Notes under the pieces: model-generated
What the model saw: the letters and a program-made list of their open reading frames with translations, nothing else
Told to the model about the DNA's origin: nothing
The model's database searches: none
Shown here: one piece after another, positions 52,254 to 60,948 of the stretch
Numbering within the stretch: position 1 is the stretch's first letter
Layout of the letters: each line of letters starts with the position of its first letter
Made by a program: the position numbers and the translations under genes
Assembly: GCA_937899625.1 (NCBI GenBank)
Contig: CALCCB010000075.1
Coordinates: forward strand, 20,485-84,484
Length of the DNA stretch: 64,000 nucleotides
Direction: 5' to 3'
Source: an uncultured Bacteroidota bacterium
Lineage (GTDB): Bacteria > Bacteroidota > Bacteroidia > Flavobacteriales_D > Crocinitomicaceae

Positions 52254-53489
52254 TTATTCGAATTCAGCCCTTAGTATTTTCATCACTTCTTCAATTGTTT
52301 CTTCTTCAAGATCAGTACGTTGAACAAGGTCTCCGACACTCATTTCAAGAACCGCTTTCGCCGTATCTAATCCGATAGCTTTTAATTCATCGATGATCCA
52401 TCCATCGATCTCATCAGCAAATTCCTCTAGATCTACGTCCTCAACATCCACTTCACCTTCACGGTAAACATCAAGTTCGTATCCTGTAAGTTTTCCTGCC
52501 AATTTGATATTGTGTCCACCTTTACCGATCGCTAACGACACCTGATCAGGCTTTAAATATACTTTTGCTCTGCTATCTTCTTCTGAGATATCAATAGAAG
52601 ATATCTTAGCAGGAGACAATGCTCTTTGGATCAATAGCTGTGGATTTGTCGTAAAGTTGATGACATCGATGTTCTCGTTGCGCAATTCACGAACGATACC
52701 ATGAATTCTTGATCCCTTCATACCTACACATGCTCCAACCGGATCAATACGGTCATCGTATGATTCAACCGCCACTTTCGCTCTTTCTCCCGGTTCACGA
52801 ACGATCTTTTTGATCGTGATCAAACCATCGAATACTTCTGGAACTTCCAACTCGAACAAACGCTCAAGGAATTCAGGAGCTGTTCTTGAAAGAATTATCA
52901 CTGGCGAGCTGTTACGCATATCTACTTTCGCGACTACTGCACGAACTGCCTCTCCTTTCTTAAAATAATCAGACGGAATCTGCTCAGATTTCGGAAGGAT
53001 CAATTCATTTCCTTCATCATCCAAGACCATGATCTCTTTCTTCCATACCTGATAAACCTCACCAGTAATGATCTCACCGATTCTTTCTTTGTACTTCTTA
53101 TACAAATGATCTTTTTCAAGTTCAAGAATTCTTGAGATCAAGTTCTGACGAAGAGAAAGAATGTTTCGGCGTCCAAAGTCTTCAAATTTGAATTCTTCAG
53201 TTACCTCTTCCCCGATCTCGAAATCAGGCTCAATCTTGATAGCATCAGAATAAGCGATCTCTGTATTTGGATCTTCCACTTCTCCGTCATCTACGATCTC
53301 TTTGTTTAGGAAGATCTGTACGTCTCCTTTGTCGATGTTCACAATAATGTCAATGTGCTCGTCAGTGTTGAACTTTTTCTTCAACATGGAACGGAACACA
53401 TCTTCCAATACATGCTGCATCGTTTGCTTGTCGATGCTTTTCAATTCTTTGAACTCCGAAAAGGACTCAACTAATTCAAGGCTGTTCAT
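52254..53489 (-). CDS. nusA: Transcription termination/antitermination factor NusA
   Basis: A 411-residue protein: N-terminal RNA polymerase-binding domain (to about 130), S1 domain (RIGEIITGEVYQVWKKEIMV), KH1 with GACVGMKGSRIHGIVREL and KH2 with AIGKGGHNIKLAGKLTG. The C-terminal part is short, ending EEVMKILRAEFE, with a single helix-hairpin unit, as is normal for Bacteroidota and shorter than E. coli NusA. It controls pausing, termination and antitermination. Located between rimP (6 bp) and infB (63 bp) in the conserved order. Confidence 0.96.
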   Translation of the reverse strand: MNSLELVESFSEFKELKSIDKQTMQHVLEDVFRSMLKKKFNTDEHIDIIVNIDKGDVQIFLNKEIVDDGEVEDPNTEIAYSDAIKIEPDFEIGEEVTEEFKFEDFGRRNILSLRQNLISRILELEKDHLYKKYKERIGEIITGEVYQVWKKEIMVLDDEGNELILPKSEQIPSDYFKKGEAVRAVVAKVDMRNSSPVIILSRTAPEFLERLFELEVPEVFDGLITIKKIVREPGERAKVAVESYDDRIDPVGACVGMKGSRIHGIVRELRNENIDVINFTTNPQLLIQRALSPAKISSIDISEEDSRAKVYLKPDQVSLAIGKGGHNIKLAGKLTGYELDVYREGEVDVEDVDLEEFADEIDGWIIDELKAIGLDTAKAVLEMSVGDLVQRTDLEEETIEEVMKILRAEFE

Positions 53490-53495
53490 GTTTAC

Positions 53496-53972
53496 CTATT
53501 TAAATGAAATAACAATTTTTGTTTCTTTTATATCAGCAAATGGAAGCGCATGAGCTTCCACGACTAATTCCTTTTTCTTTTTCCCCTCGATCTTTTCTTT
53601 ACGAGAAGTTTCTACTGTGATCGTTTGCTCATCCACTGCTTTCAACTCACCTTCCAACTTTTCGCCATTCTGCAGCTTTATATCCACTGTTCTGCCGATG
53701 TTCTTTACATACTGCGCCAGGACCCTCAAAGGCTTATCCAGACCGGCAGAAGAAACATGCAGCTCAAAATCTTCAGCTTCACGATCAAGGTTGTGTTCAA
53801 TATTTCGAGATACCGATACACAATCCTTTACACTTACACCACCTTCTGTTTTGTCAATTTCCAGATTAATAACATTGGTTGCAGAAATAGAAAGATCAAC
53901 GATGAACAAACCATTATCCAGTTCATTCATTCTTTCCTCCGCTAGCGCTATTACCTTGTCTTTACTAATCAT
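53496..53972 (-). CDS. rimP: Ribosome maturation factor RimP
   Basis: A 158-residue protein: N-terminal alpha/beta domain (NVINLEIDKTEGGVSVKDCV, SVSRNIEHNLDREAEDFELH, VSSAGLDKPLR) and an SH3-like C-terminal domain (GRTVDIKLQNGEKLEGELKA). It assists 30S subunit assembly. First gene of the rimP-nusA-infB operon, with a full promoter and a GC-rich hairpin in the leader directly before its ATG. Confidence 0.94.
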   Translation of the reverse strand: MISKDKVIALAEERMNELDNGLFIVDLSISATNVINLEIDKTEGGVSVKDCVSVSRNIEHNLDREAEDFELHVSSAGLDKPLRVLAQYVKNIGRTVDIKLQNGEKLEGELKAVDEQTITVETSRKEKIEGKKKKELVVEAHALPFADIKETKIVISFK

Positions 53973-53980
53973 TTGGTATG

Positions 53981-54004
53981 AAAAGAGGGGACTTTCGTCC
54001 CCTC
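53981..54004 (-). promoter_or_regulatory. Terminator-like hairpin in the rimP leader
   Basis: GAGGGGAC (53985-53992) pairs perfectly with GTCCCCTC (53997-54004) around loop TTTC. On the minus strand four T follow, then the rimP ATG 12 bp after the hairpin. Nothing upstream on that strand could use it as an end signal, so it lies inside the rimP-nusA-infB leader and may act as an attenuator or block initiation. Confidence 0.6.
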
Positions 54005-54035
54005 ATTTAACTTCATTCTGTATGTAAATGTGATG

Positions 54036-54065
54036 CAAATATACGACACTTTTTTAAAATTCCAA
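54036..54065 (-). promoter_or_regulatory. Promoter of the rimP-nusA-infB operon
   Basis: On the minus strand TTG (54065-54063), 19 bp, TATATTTG (54043-54036), a full match to the Bacteroidota consensus. The leader before rimP is about 60 nt. Confidence 0.8.
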
Positions 54066-54093
54066 CACTTTACGGGAAATCCCTTATTCGACC

Positions 54094-54101
54094 TATCTTT
54101 G
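54094..54101 (+). promoter_or_regulatory. Promoter -7 box of the DUF3109 gene
   Basis: TATCTTTG (TAnnTTTG) ends 14 bp before the ATG. It lies back to back with the rimP promoter. No TTG element is clear. Confidence 0.5.
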
Positions 54102-54115
54102 TAAAAAAGAAGTTT

Positions 54116-54700
54116 ATGCTGGTAGAAGTGAAGGATAAAGTGGTCTCCACACAGATTTTTGAACGCAAATTCGTTTGTGACCTTAATGCTTGTAAAGGAG
54201 CTTGTTGTGTTGAAGGAGATGCCGGCGCGCCACTCACTTTTGAAGAAGTTGATCTACTCGAGGAAAGCCTTCAAGCCATCAAACCTTATATGCGACCTGA
54301 AGGGATCGCGGCAGTTGAAAAGACGGGTGTATTCTATATGGATGACGACAACGAGCCGGTTACCACTTTGGTCAATGGGGCAGAATGTGCTTTTGTGTTC
54401 TTCGATGAGCAAGGGATCACGAAGTGTGCTGTTGAACAAGCTTTTTTGGATGGGAAAACTGATTTCAAAAAACCGATCTCCTGTCATTTGTATCCGATCC
54501 GAGTAAAGAAATACACCGAATTCGAAGCATTGGCTTACGATGAGTGGCAGATTTGTGCGCCTGCTTGTGCGTGCGGTGAAAAGCTTGATGTGCCGGTCTT
54601 CCGGTTTTTGAAAGAGCCACTTATCCGCGCATACGGAGAAGAATTCTTTAAGGAATTGGAAACTGTCAATGAAGAAATTAGAAAAGAAGGATTGATATAA
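54116..54700 (+). CDS. DUF3109-family cysteine-cluster protein
   Basis: A 194-residue cytoplasmic protein with many Cys: FVCDLNACKGACCVEGDAG, ECAFVFFDEQGITKCAVEQA, ISCHLYPIRVKKY and ICAPACACGEKLDVP. The spacing suggests a metal or iron-sulfur site like that of the YkgJ cysteine-cluster family. Members are widespread in Bacteroidota but have no assigned function. It runs divergently from rimP and ends in a terminator hairpin. The name is by family only. Confidence 0.88.
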   Translation: MLVEVKDKVVSTQIFERKFVCDLNACKGACCVEGDAGAPLTFEEVDLLEESLQAIKPYMRPEGIAAVEKTGVFYMDDDNEPVTTLVNGAECAFVFFDEQGITKCAVEQAFLDGKTDFKKPISCHLYPIRVKKYTEFEALAYDEWQICAPACACGEKLDVPVFRFLKEPLIRAYGEEFFKELETVNEEIRKEGLI

Positions 54701-54730
54701 AAAACCCCCGACTCAATGGTCGGGGTTTAT
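54701..54730 (+). terminator. Terminator after the DUF3109 gene
   Basis: A 7-bp stem CCCCGAC/GTCGGGG (54706-54712 and 54719-54725), with A and T runs outside; usable on both strands. It may also end the nrdA transcript, although about 100 bp separate them. Confidence 0.72.
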
Positions 54731-54826
54731 CTTGTGGTAAAATAAAAACGGCACAATTATTAACCACTACAAGATTATATTCTAACCAGAACACATTTGG
54801 CTTCGCCTAATGTGTAGCGCTAATTC

Positions 54827-57187
54827 CTAGCCGCTACACATTTCACATGCATCTGGATTATCCAGTGAACATGCGATGGCTGCTTGTTGTTCTTCGATTG
54901 ATTGAGCTGTTGGCTCCTGAACTACATTCTTATCTACCGTGAACTTGATCGCATCCGTAGCTGCTTTCGTTCTTAGGTAATACATTCCTGTTTTCAATCC
55001 TTTTTCCCATCCATAGAAGTGCATTGAAGTCAGCTTACCGAAGTTTGCATTCTCCATAAAGATGTTCAACGACTGAGACTGACAGATATAAGCTCCACGG
55101 TCAGCTGCCTGATCGATGATCGCTTTTTGCGAAATCTCCCATGCCGTTTTGTAAAGGTCCTTCAAGTACTGAGGAATTTCATTGATGTTCTGGATCGAAC
55201 CATTTGCAGCCATTATCTTTTGACGCATGTCTTTGTTCCAAAGTCCTTCTTTCACAAGATCCTTCAATAGGTGCTTGTTTACAATGATGAATTCACCAGA
55301 CAACACACGACGTGTATAGATGTTTGAAGTGTATGGTTCAAAACATTCGTTGTTTCCAAGGATCTGAGCAGTAGATGCTGTTGGCATTGGAGCTAACAAC
55401 AATGAATTCCTAACACCATGTGTTTTCACTTCTTCTTTCAGGATATCCCACTCCCAACGATCTGTTGGAGTAACTCCCCACATATCGAACTGGAAGATCC
55501 CTTTTGAAGTTGGAGAACCAGCAAATGTTTCATATGCACCATGCTCCTTCGCAAGATCTTTTGATGCTGTCATTGAAGCATAGTAGATCGTTTCGAAGAT
55601 CTCTCTGTTCAATGCACGTGCTTCATCCGACTCAAACGGGAATCCCATCATGATGAAAGCATCTGCCAATCCCTGAACTCCCAAACCAATTGGTCTGTGA
55701 CGCATATTAGAATTTTTCGCTGCTTCAACCGGATAGTAGTTCTCGTCGATGATCTTATTCAGGTTCAATGTTGCCTGATAAGTAACATCAAATAATTTGT
55801 CGTGATCAAATGTCTTGTCTTCATTCACATACTTAGGCAATGCAAGCGAAGCAAGATTACAAACTGCGATCTCATCTGGAGCTGTATACTCGATGATTTC
55901 TGTACACAAGTTTGAAGACTTGATCGTTCCAAGGTTCTGCTGGTTTGATTTTGAGTTCGCAGCATCTTTGTACAACATGTATGGTGTACCTGTCTCGATC
56001 TGAGATTCAAGGATCTTAAACCATAGGTCTTGAGCCTTGATCGTCTTGCGTCCCTTTCCAGCTTTTTCGTATCCTAAATACAATTTTTCGAACTCTTCAC
56101 TGTGTGTATCAGCAAGACCCGGACACTCGTGCGGACACATCAATGTCCAGTCTCCGTTATCCTTAACACGCTTCATGAAAAGATCCGGAATCCAAAGTGC
56201 ATAGAACAAGTCTCTTGCACGCTGCTCCTCCTTTCCATGATTCTTCTTAAGATCAAGGAAGTCAAAAATATCAGCATGCCAAGGTTCCATGTAGATCGCG
56301 AAAGAACCTTTACGCTTTCCTCCACCTTGATCTACGTAACGAGCAGTATCATTGAAAACTCTCAACATTGGTACAATACCATTTGAGGTTCCGTTTGTTC
56401 CTTTAATGTACGATCCGGTAGCGCGGATATCGTGAATAGACAACCCAATACCTCCAGCAGACTGTGAAATCTGAGCGCATGATTTCAATGTGTCATAAAT
56501 ACCGCTGATGCTGTCTTCCTTCATTGTTAATAAAAAACACGAAGACATTTGTGGTTTTGGTGTTCCTGAGTTGAACAATGTTGGTGTCGCATGTGTGAAC
56601 CAACCTTCAGACATCAGGTTATATGTTTTGATCGCCCCCTTGATATCGTTCTTGTGAATTCCCACAGAAACACGCATCAACATTTGTTGAGGTCTTTCAG
56701 CGATCATTCCATCCAACTTCATCAAGTAAGAACGCGTAAGTGTCTTAAACCCGAAATAGTCGTAACGGAAATCTCTATCGTAAATAATACTTGAATCCAA
56801 AACATCTTTGTTATCCATGATAATCTGATAGACATCATCAGCGATCAAAGAAGCTCTCTGGTTAGTCTTTGGATCAATGTAATTGTACATGTCCTCCATT
56901 ACCTCAGAGAATGTCTTTTTGGTTTCTTTGTGAAGATTTGAAACTGCTATTCTTGAAGCCAGCAAAGCATAATCTGGATGATCGATCGTTTTTGCCGCTG
57001 CAACTTCAGCTGCCAGGTTATCTAAATCTGTGGTGTGTACTCCATCGTACAACCCCTCGATCACCTTCATCGCTACAACTTCAGGTGATACAAGCGGATC
57101 AAGTCCGTAACACATCTTCATGATCCTTGCGGTGATCTTGTCGAACTTTACAGCCTCTTTTCTTCCGTCTCTTTTTACTACATACAT
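54827..57187 (-). CDS. nrdA: Ribonucleoside-diphosphate reductase, alpha subunit (class Ia)
   Basis: A 786-residue large subunit. An ATP-cone fills the first 90 residues ([20 protein letters not shown]), giving allosteric activity control. The catalytic core has [25 protein letters not shown] with an active-site Cys, and [20 protein letters not shown]. The C-terminus ends with the redox pair CEMC, which takes electrons from thioredoxin or glutaredoxin. It makes deoxyribonucleotides with NrdB. It follows nrdB by 50 bp on the same strand. Confidence 0.96.
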   Translation of the reverse strand: MYVVKRDGRKEAVKFDKITARIMKMCYGLDPLVSPEVVAMKVIEGLYDGVHTTDLDNLAAEVAAAKTIDHPDYALLASRIAVSNLHKETKKTFSEVMEDMYNYIDPKTNQRASLIADDVYQIIMDNKDVLDSSIIYDRDFRYDYFGFKTLTRSYLMKLDGMIAERPQQMLMRVSVGIHKNDIKGAIKTYNLMSEGWFTHATPTLFNSGTPKPQMSSCFLLTMKEDSISGIYDTLKSCAQISQSAGGIGLSIHDIRATGSYIKGTNGTSNGIVPMLRVFNDTARYVDQGGGKRKGSFAIYMEPWHADIFDFLDLKKNHGKEEQRARDLFYALWIPDLFMKRVKDNGDWTLMCPHECPGLADTHSEEFEKLYLGYEKAGKGRKTIKAQDLWFKILESQIETGTPYMLYKDAANSKSNQQNLGTIKSSNLCTEIIEYTAPDEIAVCNLASLALPKYVNEDKTFDHDKLFDVTYQATLNLNKIIDENYYPVEAAKNSNMRHRPIGLGVQGLADAFIMMGFPFESDEARALNREIFETIYYASMTASKDLAKEHGAYETFAGSPTSKGIFQFDMWGVTPTDRWEWDILKEEVKTHGVRNSLLLAPMPTASTAQILGNNECFEPYTSNIYTRRVLSGEFIIVNKHLLKDLVKEGLWNKDMRQKIMAANGSIQNINEIPQYLKDLYKTAWEISQKAIIDQAADRGAYICQSQSLNIFMENANFGKLTSMHFYGWEKGLKTGMYYLRTKAATDAIKFTVDKNVVQEPTAQSIEEQQAAIACSLDNPDACEMCSG

Positions 57188-57237
57188 GGGCGCTCGTTTA
57201 TCTTGTTAACGTAATAGTTTGGTTAGTTATAAAATCT

Positions 57238-58215
57238 TTAAAAATCCTCATCCAATGAGAATGTCTGGTTTTCTTTTCCGGCAAGTACACCCGCTTTCTG
57301 GTATTCTCCAACTCGCTTTTCGAAGAAGTTTGTTTTTCCCTGGATCGAGATCATATCCATGAAATCGAATGGGTTAGTTGCGTTGTACACTTTTTCGTTT
57401 CCTAATTCTAACAACAGACGGTCGGCAACGAATTCAATATACTGTGACATCAATTCACTGTTCATTCCGATCAATTTCACAGGAAGGGCATCAAGGATGA
57501 ATTCCTTTTCGATCTCAACAGCATCCATTATGATCTCCTTCACTTGTTGTTTTGGAAGTTTGTTGATCAGGTGCTTTGTATAAAGCAAACATGCGAAATC
57601 ACAGTGAAGACCCTCATCTCTTGAGATCAACTCATTAGAGAAGGACAATCCTGGCATCAAACCTCTTTTCTTCAACCAGAAGATCGAACAGAAAGAACCT
57701 GAAAAGAAAATTCCTTCAACTGCTGCAAAGGCAACCAGTCTTTCAGCAAACGAACCGTTTTCGATCCATCTCAATGCCCAGTCTGCTTTTCTTCGAACAC
57801 AATCAAGTGTATCGATCGCGTTGAACAAATAATTCTTATCGTTTGTGTCCTTGATGTACGTGTCGATCAGAAGTGAATATGTTTCTGAGTGAATATTCTC
57901 CATCGTAATTTGGAAACCGTAGAAGAATTTTGCTTCGGTATACTGAACCTCAGACAAGAAATTCTCTGCAAGGTTCTCATTTACAATTCCGTCAGAAGCA
58001 GCGAAGAAAGCAAGCACATGCTTTACAAAGTGTCTTTCATCATCATTCAACTTGTTTTCCCAGTCGATCAAATCTGGTGATAGATCGATCTCTTCTGCTG
58101 TCCAGAAACTCGCCTCTGCCTTCTTGTAAAAAGCCCAAATGTCATCGTGTTGAATCGGAAACAACACGAAACGACTCTTGTTCTCTTCCAGGATCGGTTC
58201 TGTTTGTTGTGCCAT
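57238..58215 (-). CDS. nrdB: Ribonucleoside-diphosphate reductase, beta subunit (class Ia)
   Basis: A 325-residue ferritin-like subunit beginning [15 protein letters not shown], which is also the eukaryote-like form of the family. The start is the ATG at 58215; the open frame extends 46 codons upstream through a region without conserved residues. The iron ligands and radical Tyr are recognisable in [20 protein letters not shown], where Glu, His and Tyr follow the ExxHxxxY pattern. Other ligands are in [13 protein letters not shown] and [11 protein letters not shown]. It holds the di-iron-tyrosyl radical that starts catalysis in NrdA. Confidence 0.96.
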   Translation of the reverse strand: MAQQTEPILEENKSRFVLFPIQHDDIWAFYKKAEASFWTAEEIDLSPDLIDWENKLNDDERHFVKHVLAFFAASDGIVNENLAENFLSEVQYTEAKFFYGFQITMENIHSETYSLLIDTYIKDTNDKNYLFNAIDTLDCVRRKADWALRWIENGSFAERLVAFAAVEGIFFSGSFCSIFWLKKRGLMPGLSFSNELISRDEGLHCDFACLLYTKHLINKLPKQQVKEIIMDAVEIEKEFILDALPVKLIGMNSELMSQYIEFVADRLLLELGNEKVYNATNPFDFMDMISIQGKTNFFEKRVGEYQKAGVLAGKENQTFSLDEDF

Positions 58216-58640
58216 TTTTGTTTTTTTAAAGTGTATATTTTCCTGAGGTGAGGAATCAGATTCTTCACCGATTGTTCTATCCTTAAACTCTTTGTTTCCT
58301 CTCTTGTGTGGTTGCAGACTGGTCTGTTCACGTTTGTTTGTTGAGGCATACAAAAATTGTCAAAAAACTAACCTTTCGCAATTAAAGAAATTCACATTGA
58401 GAGTAGGTTATTAACATCCCAAAAGCGAAACCCTTTAATGACAACGGATAGGGACTTTATCAACATGTATATTAAAAATATTCACAGCGTAAACACCTGT
58501 GTTTGTCGATAAATTTTTTCCGTTTGTCAAACCCTTGACTCCAAAGCACTTCCAAGTCGGTTCTATAAAATTAAGGCCCTTTTGACCCTTTTTTAAATTT
58601 TAATTTTTGTTATTTTAAACAACTAAAAGTTGATAAGCCC
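58216..58640. promoter_or_regulatory. Intergenic region between divergent nrdB and comF
   Basis: 425 bp without a gene I can support. On the minus strand TTG (58381-58379), 20 bp, AATTTTTG (58358-58351) is a near-match promoter for nrdB, leaving a leader of about 135 nt. Three TTATNNACA boxes lie upstream of it: TTATTAACA (58408-58416), TTATCAACA (58457-58465) and, on the other strand, TTATCGACA (58504-58512). They flank a 14-bp inverted repeat AAACACCTGTGTTT (58491-58504). DnaA boxes are TTATCCACA, so these could be DnaA-like sites; unproven. The AT-rich part before comF shows nothing clear. Confidence 0.5.
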
Positions 58641-59381
58641 ATGATGGTCAGTAAGGTAGGGAAAAGCAGCCATTCACCACTAAATTTTTGGTTGAAACCC
58701 ATCACACCACTGTTCGATCTGATCTATCCAAAACAATGTGCGGTCTGTTCGGTTGAGTTGTCGAAAAATGATGACTTGATTTGTTATTTCTGTGAAAACG
58801 ATCTGGCAAAGACACACTTTGAAAATTATTCAGAACCCACTCCATTAGACCAACTCTTCTGGGGAAGGATAAAGATAGAAAGAACGTATGCTCCTTATTA
58901 CTTTGAGAAAGAAGGGGCAGTTCAAAAGTTACTGCATCAATTAAAATACGGTCATAAACCCAAGCTGGGAATAAAATTGGGAGAATTGATTGTCAAAAAC
59001 GCTCAACCAAAACTGTTCCAGGGAATTGACGCGATTTTTCCCGTGCCCATTCACTATCGAAAAGAATTTCAAAGAGGCTACAACCAAAGCAGGGCTCTAT
59101 CAAAAGGGATTTCCTTACATACAGGCATCCCAATTGATGAACGATTTCTGATCAAGCAAAAACACACAAAGAGTCAAACCAAAAGAAACAAATGGCTTCG
59201 GTGGGAAAATGTTCAGGAAACCATTACAACCGTAAATGGACTTAACCATAACTACAGTCACATCATCATAGTCGATGACGTGATCACCACAGGGGCGACT
59301 TTAGAATCACTCATCAGCGCAATTCAGAAGAATTATCCCGAACTTCGCATCAGCGTGATCAGTTTTGCGCTTACAAAATGA
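58641..59381 (+). CDS. comF: ComF-family phosphoribosyltransferase-like protein
   Basis: A 246-residue protein with an N-terminal zinc-finger pair (CAVCSVEL, CYFCEND), FYRKEF-type loop AIFPVPIHYRKEFQRGYNQS and the PRPP-binding loop HIIIVDDVITTGATLES. In naturally transformable bacteria ComF helps bring single-stranded DNA into the cytoplasm. Other members have unclear roles. The next gene starts within its last codons (ATGA overlap), so comF and the oxidoreductase are coupled. Two ATGs in a row are possible starts. Confidence 0.9.
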   Translation: MMVSKVGKSSHSPLNFWLKPITPLFDLIYPKQCAVCSVELSKNDDLICYFCENDLAKTHFENYSEPTPLDQLFWGRIKIERTYAPYYFEKEGAVQKLLHQLKYGHKPKLGIKLGELIVKNAQPKLFQGIDAIFPVPIHYRKEFQRGYNQSRALSKGISLHTGIPIDERFLIKQKHTKSQTKRNKWLRWENVQETITTVNGLNHNYSHIIIVDDVITTGATLESLISAIQKNYPELRISVISFALTK

Positions 59382-60445
59382 TGAAAGAAAAGTTCCTTAT
59401 CGTTGGGGGCGGCCTCTCTGGAGTGGCCATCGGGTATCATTTGATCCAAAAAGGCAAGGATGTCACTCTTCTCGACGATCAAAACAATCATAGTTCGATC
59501 GTTGCAGCCGGAATGATCAACCCGCTAGTGTTTCGGAGAATGACTAAATCGTGGCGCGTAGACGATTTTATTCCGTATTGTGAGCAGTTCTATTCGTCAA
59601 TAGAGAAACAAGCCGACAGACCCCTTTTTCACCCCATTACGATACGACGATTTTTTTCCTCTCAACAAGAAAAAGATTTCTGGACGACAAAACAAATACT
59701 CCCTGAGTTCTCATCTTACATGGAAATGCTCACGGATAAAGACTTGAATTTCAATGAAGAGGCGGTTCTGAATGATTTTGGATCTGGAAGGGTTAAGAAA
59801 TCATTCTGGATAGACACCAAGCTATTTCTGGAGGTGGTTAAAGAGATCATCAATACAAATGGCAATGTAATTTCTGAATTGTTCGATCACTCGGAATACG
59901 ATGCCGCTTCCACAACCTACAAGGGAGAGCATTTTTCGTGTGTGATTTTTTGCGAAGGTTACAGGTCTAGAGATAATCCGTTGTTTTCATACTTGCCTGT
60001 GCAATCAACCAAAGGTGAACTAATGGAGATCATTAGTCCTGATCTTGAAACTACAGAGTCATACAATAGAAAATGCTTCGTCCTTCCTACTGGGCAACAC
60101 CATTTCAAGGTTGGGGCTACCTATAAATGGAACAACACAGACCCCATTCCAGAGGATAATGCAGCTGATGACCTAACTGAAAAACTTAAATATCTCACAA
60201 CAAAGGATTTCAAAGTTACCAGACTTCTTGGTGGAATTAGACCTACCACACTAGATAGAAGGCCAATAATTGGTGAACATCCTAAAGCAAAAGGAAACTA
60301 TATATTCAATGGCCTGGGAACAAAGGGATACATGATCGCACCTCTTTTGGCCAAAGAGTTCTGTGACCATTTGACGGATAAGATTCCACTGAATAATGAA
60401 ATAGATATTCATAGATTTGATCAACTATTGAGTTTAACCTCGTAA
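59378..60445 (+). CDS. FAD-dependent oxidoreductase (DAO family)
   Basis: A 355-residue flavoenzyme with the dinucleotide-binding N-terminus FLIVGGGLSGVAIGYHL and the C-terminal VTRLLGGIRPTTLDRRPIIG, YIFNGLGTKGYMIAPLL pattern of D-amino-acid oxidase/glycine oxidase-like proteins. The substrate cannot be told from sequence; an amine or amino acid is likely. It overlaps comF by 4 bp. A promoter box for the bacilliredoxin gene overlaps its stop. Confidence 0.85.
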   Translation: MMKEKFLIVGGGLSGVAIGYHLIQKGKDVTLLDDQNNHSSIVAAGMINPLVFRRMTKSWRVDDFIPYCEQFYSSIEKQADRPLFHPITIRRFFSSQQEKDFWTTKQILPEFSSYMEMLTDKDLNFNEEAVLNDFGSGRVKKSFWIDTKLFLEVVKEIINTNGNVISELFDHSEYDAASTTYKGEHFSCVIFCEGYRSRDNPLFSYLPVQSTKGELMEIISPDLETTESYNRKCFVLPTGQHHFKVGATYKWNNTDPIPEDNAADDLTEKLKYLTTKDFKVTRLLGGIRPTTLDRRPIIGEHPKAKGNYIFNGLGTKGYMIAPLLAKEFCDHLTDKIPLNNEIDIHRFDQLLSLTS

Positions 60446-60450
60446 TTTTG
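60443..60450 (+). promoter_or_regulatory. Promoter -7 box of the bacilliredoxin gene
   Basis: TAATTTTG (TAnnTTTG), sharing its first three bases with the stop codon of the oxidoreductase. A TTG at 60417-60419 is 23 bp upstream, at the long end of the range. Confidence 0.5.
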
Positions 60451-60470
60451 TAAAAAATAAATCAAGACAT

Positions 60471-60884
60471 ATGTACCCACCAGAATTAGTCAAACCAATG
60501 AAAGAAGATCTTACAAATGTGGGATTCAAAGAACTGTCATCCGCCGCAGACGTTGACGATGCCATGAGCACCAATAAAGGAGCAATGCTAGTCGTTGTAA
60601 ATTCAGTTTGTGGCTGTGCGGCAGGAAACATGAGACCCGGAGTAAAGCTTTCATTGAACAATGAAAAAATCCCACAATCATTAACAACGGTTTTTGCAGG
60701 AGTAGATCAGGATGCAACTGCACAAGCAAGAAAATATTTCTTGCCTTATCCTCCATCATCACCTTCAATCGCTCTTTTCAAGGATGGAAAATTGGTTCAT
60801 TTCCTTGAAAGACACCACATCGAAGGTGTAACTGCTCAGATGATCGCTGAAAATCTATCCGCAGCATACGACGAATATTGTTAA
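60471..60884 (+). CDS. Bacilliredoxin (BrxA/BrxB, YphP/YqiW family)
   Basis: A 137-residue thioredoxin-fold protein with the family motif VNSVCGCAAGNMRPG (Cys47 and Cys49) and a PPSSPSIALFKDGK segment. In Firmicutes, bacilliredoxins remove bacillithiol from mixed disulfides on proteins. Many Bacteroidota also have bacillithiol genes, so a like role is reasonable. The length matches. It has its own promoter box and ends in a strong terminator. Confidence 0.92.
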   Translation: MYPPELVKPMKEDLTNVGFKELSSAADVDDAMSTNKGAMLVVVNSVCGCAAGNMRPGVKLSLNNEKIPQSLTTVFAGVDQDATAQARKYFLPYPPSSPSIALFKDGKLVHFLERHHIEGVTAQMIAENLSAAYDEYC

Positions 60885-60900
60885 TTGTGTATTGAAAATA

Positions 60901-60930
60901 AAAAGGGGAGCGAAAAACTCCCCTTTTTTT
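60901..60930. terminator. Bidirectional terminator between bacilliredoxin and SprB-repeat genes
   Basis: A 10-bp perfect stem AAAAGGGGAG/CTCCCCTTTT (60901-60910 and 60918-60927) with a 7-base loop and T run on both strands. It ends both convergent genes. Confidence 0.9.
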
Positions 60931-60948
60931 GTGTTCGTATGTGCTGTT

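Noticed and set aside
58216..58353. 46-codon N-terminal extension of nrdB
   Set aside because: It is low-complexity, lies in the leader after a likely promoter and is absent from the known family start.
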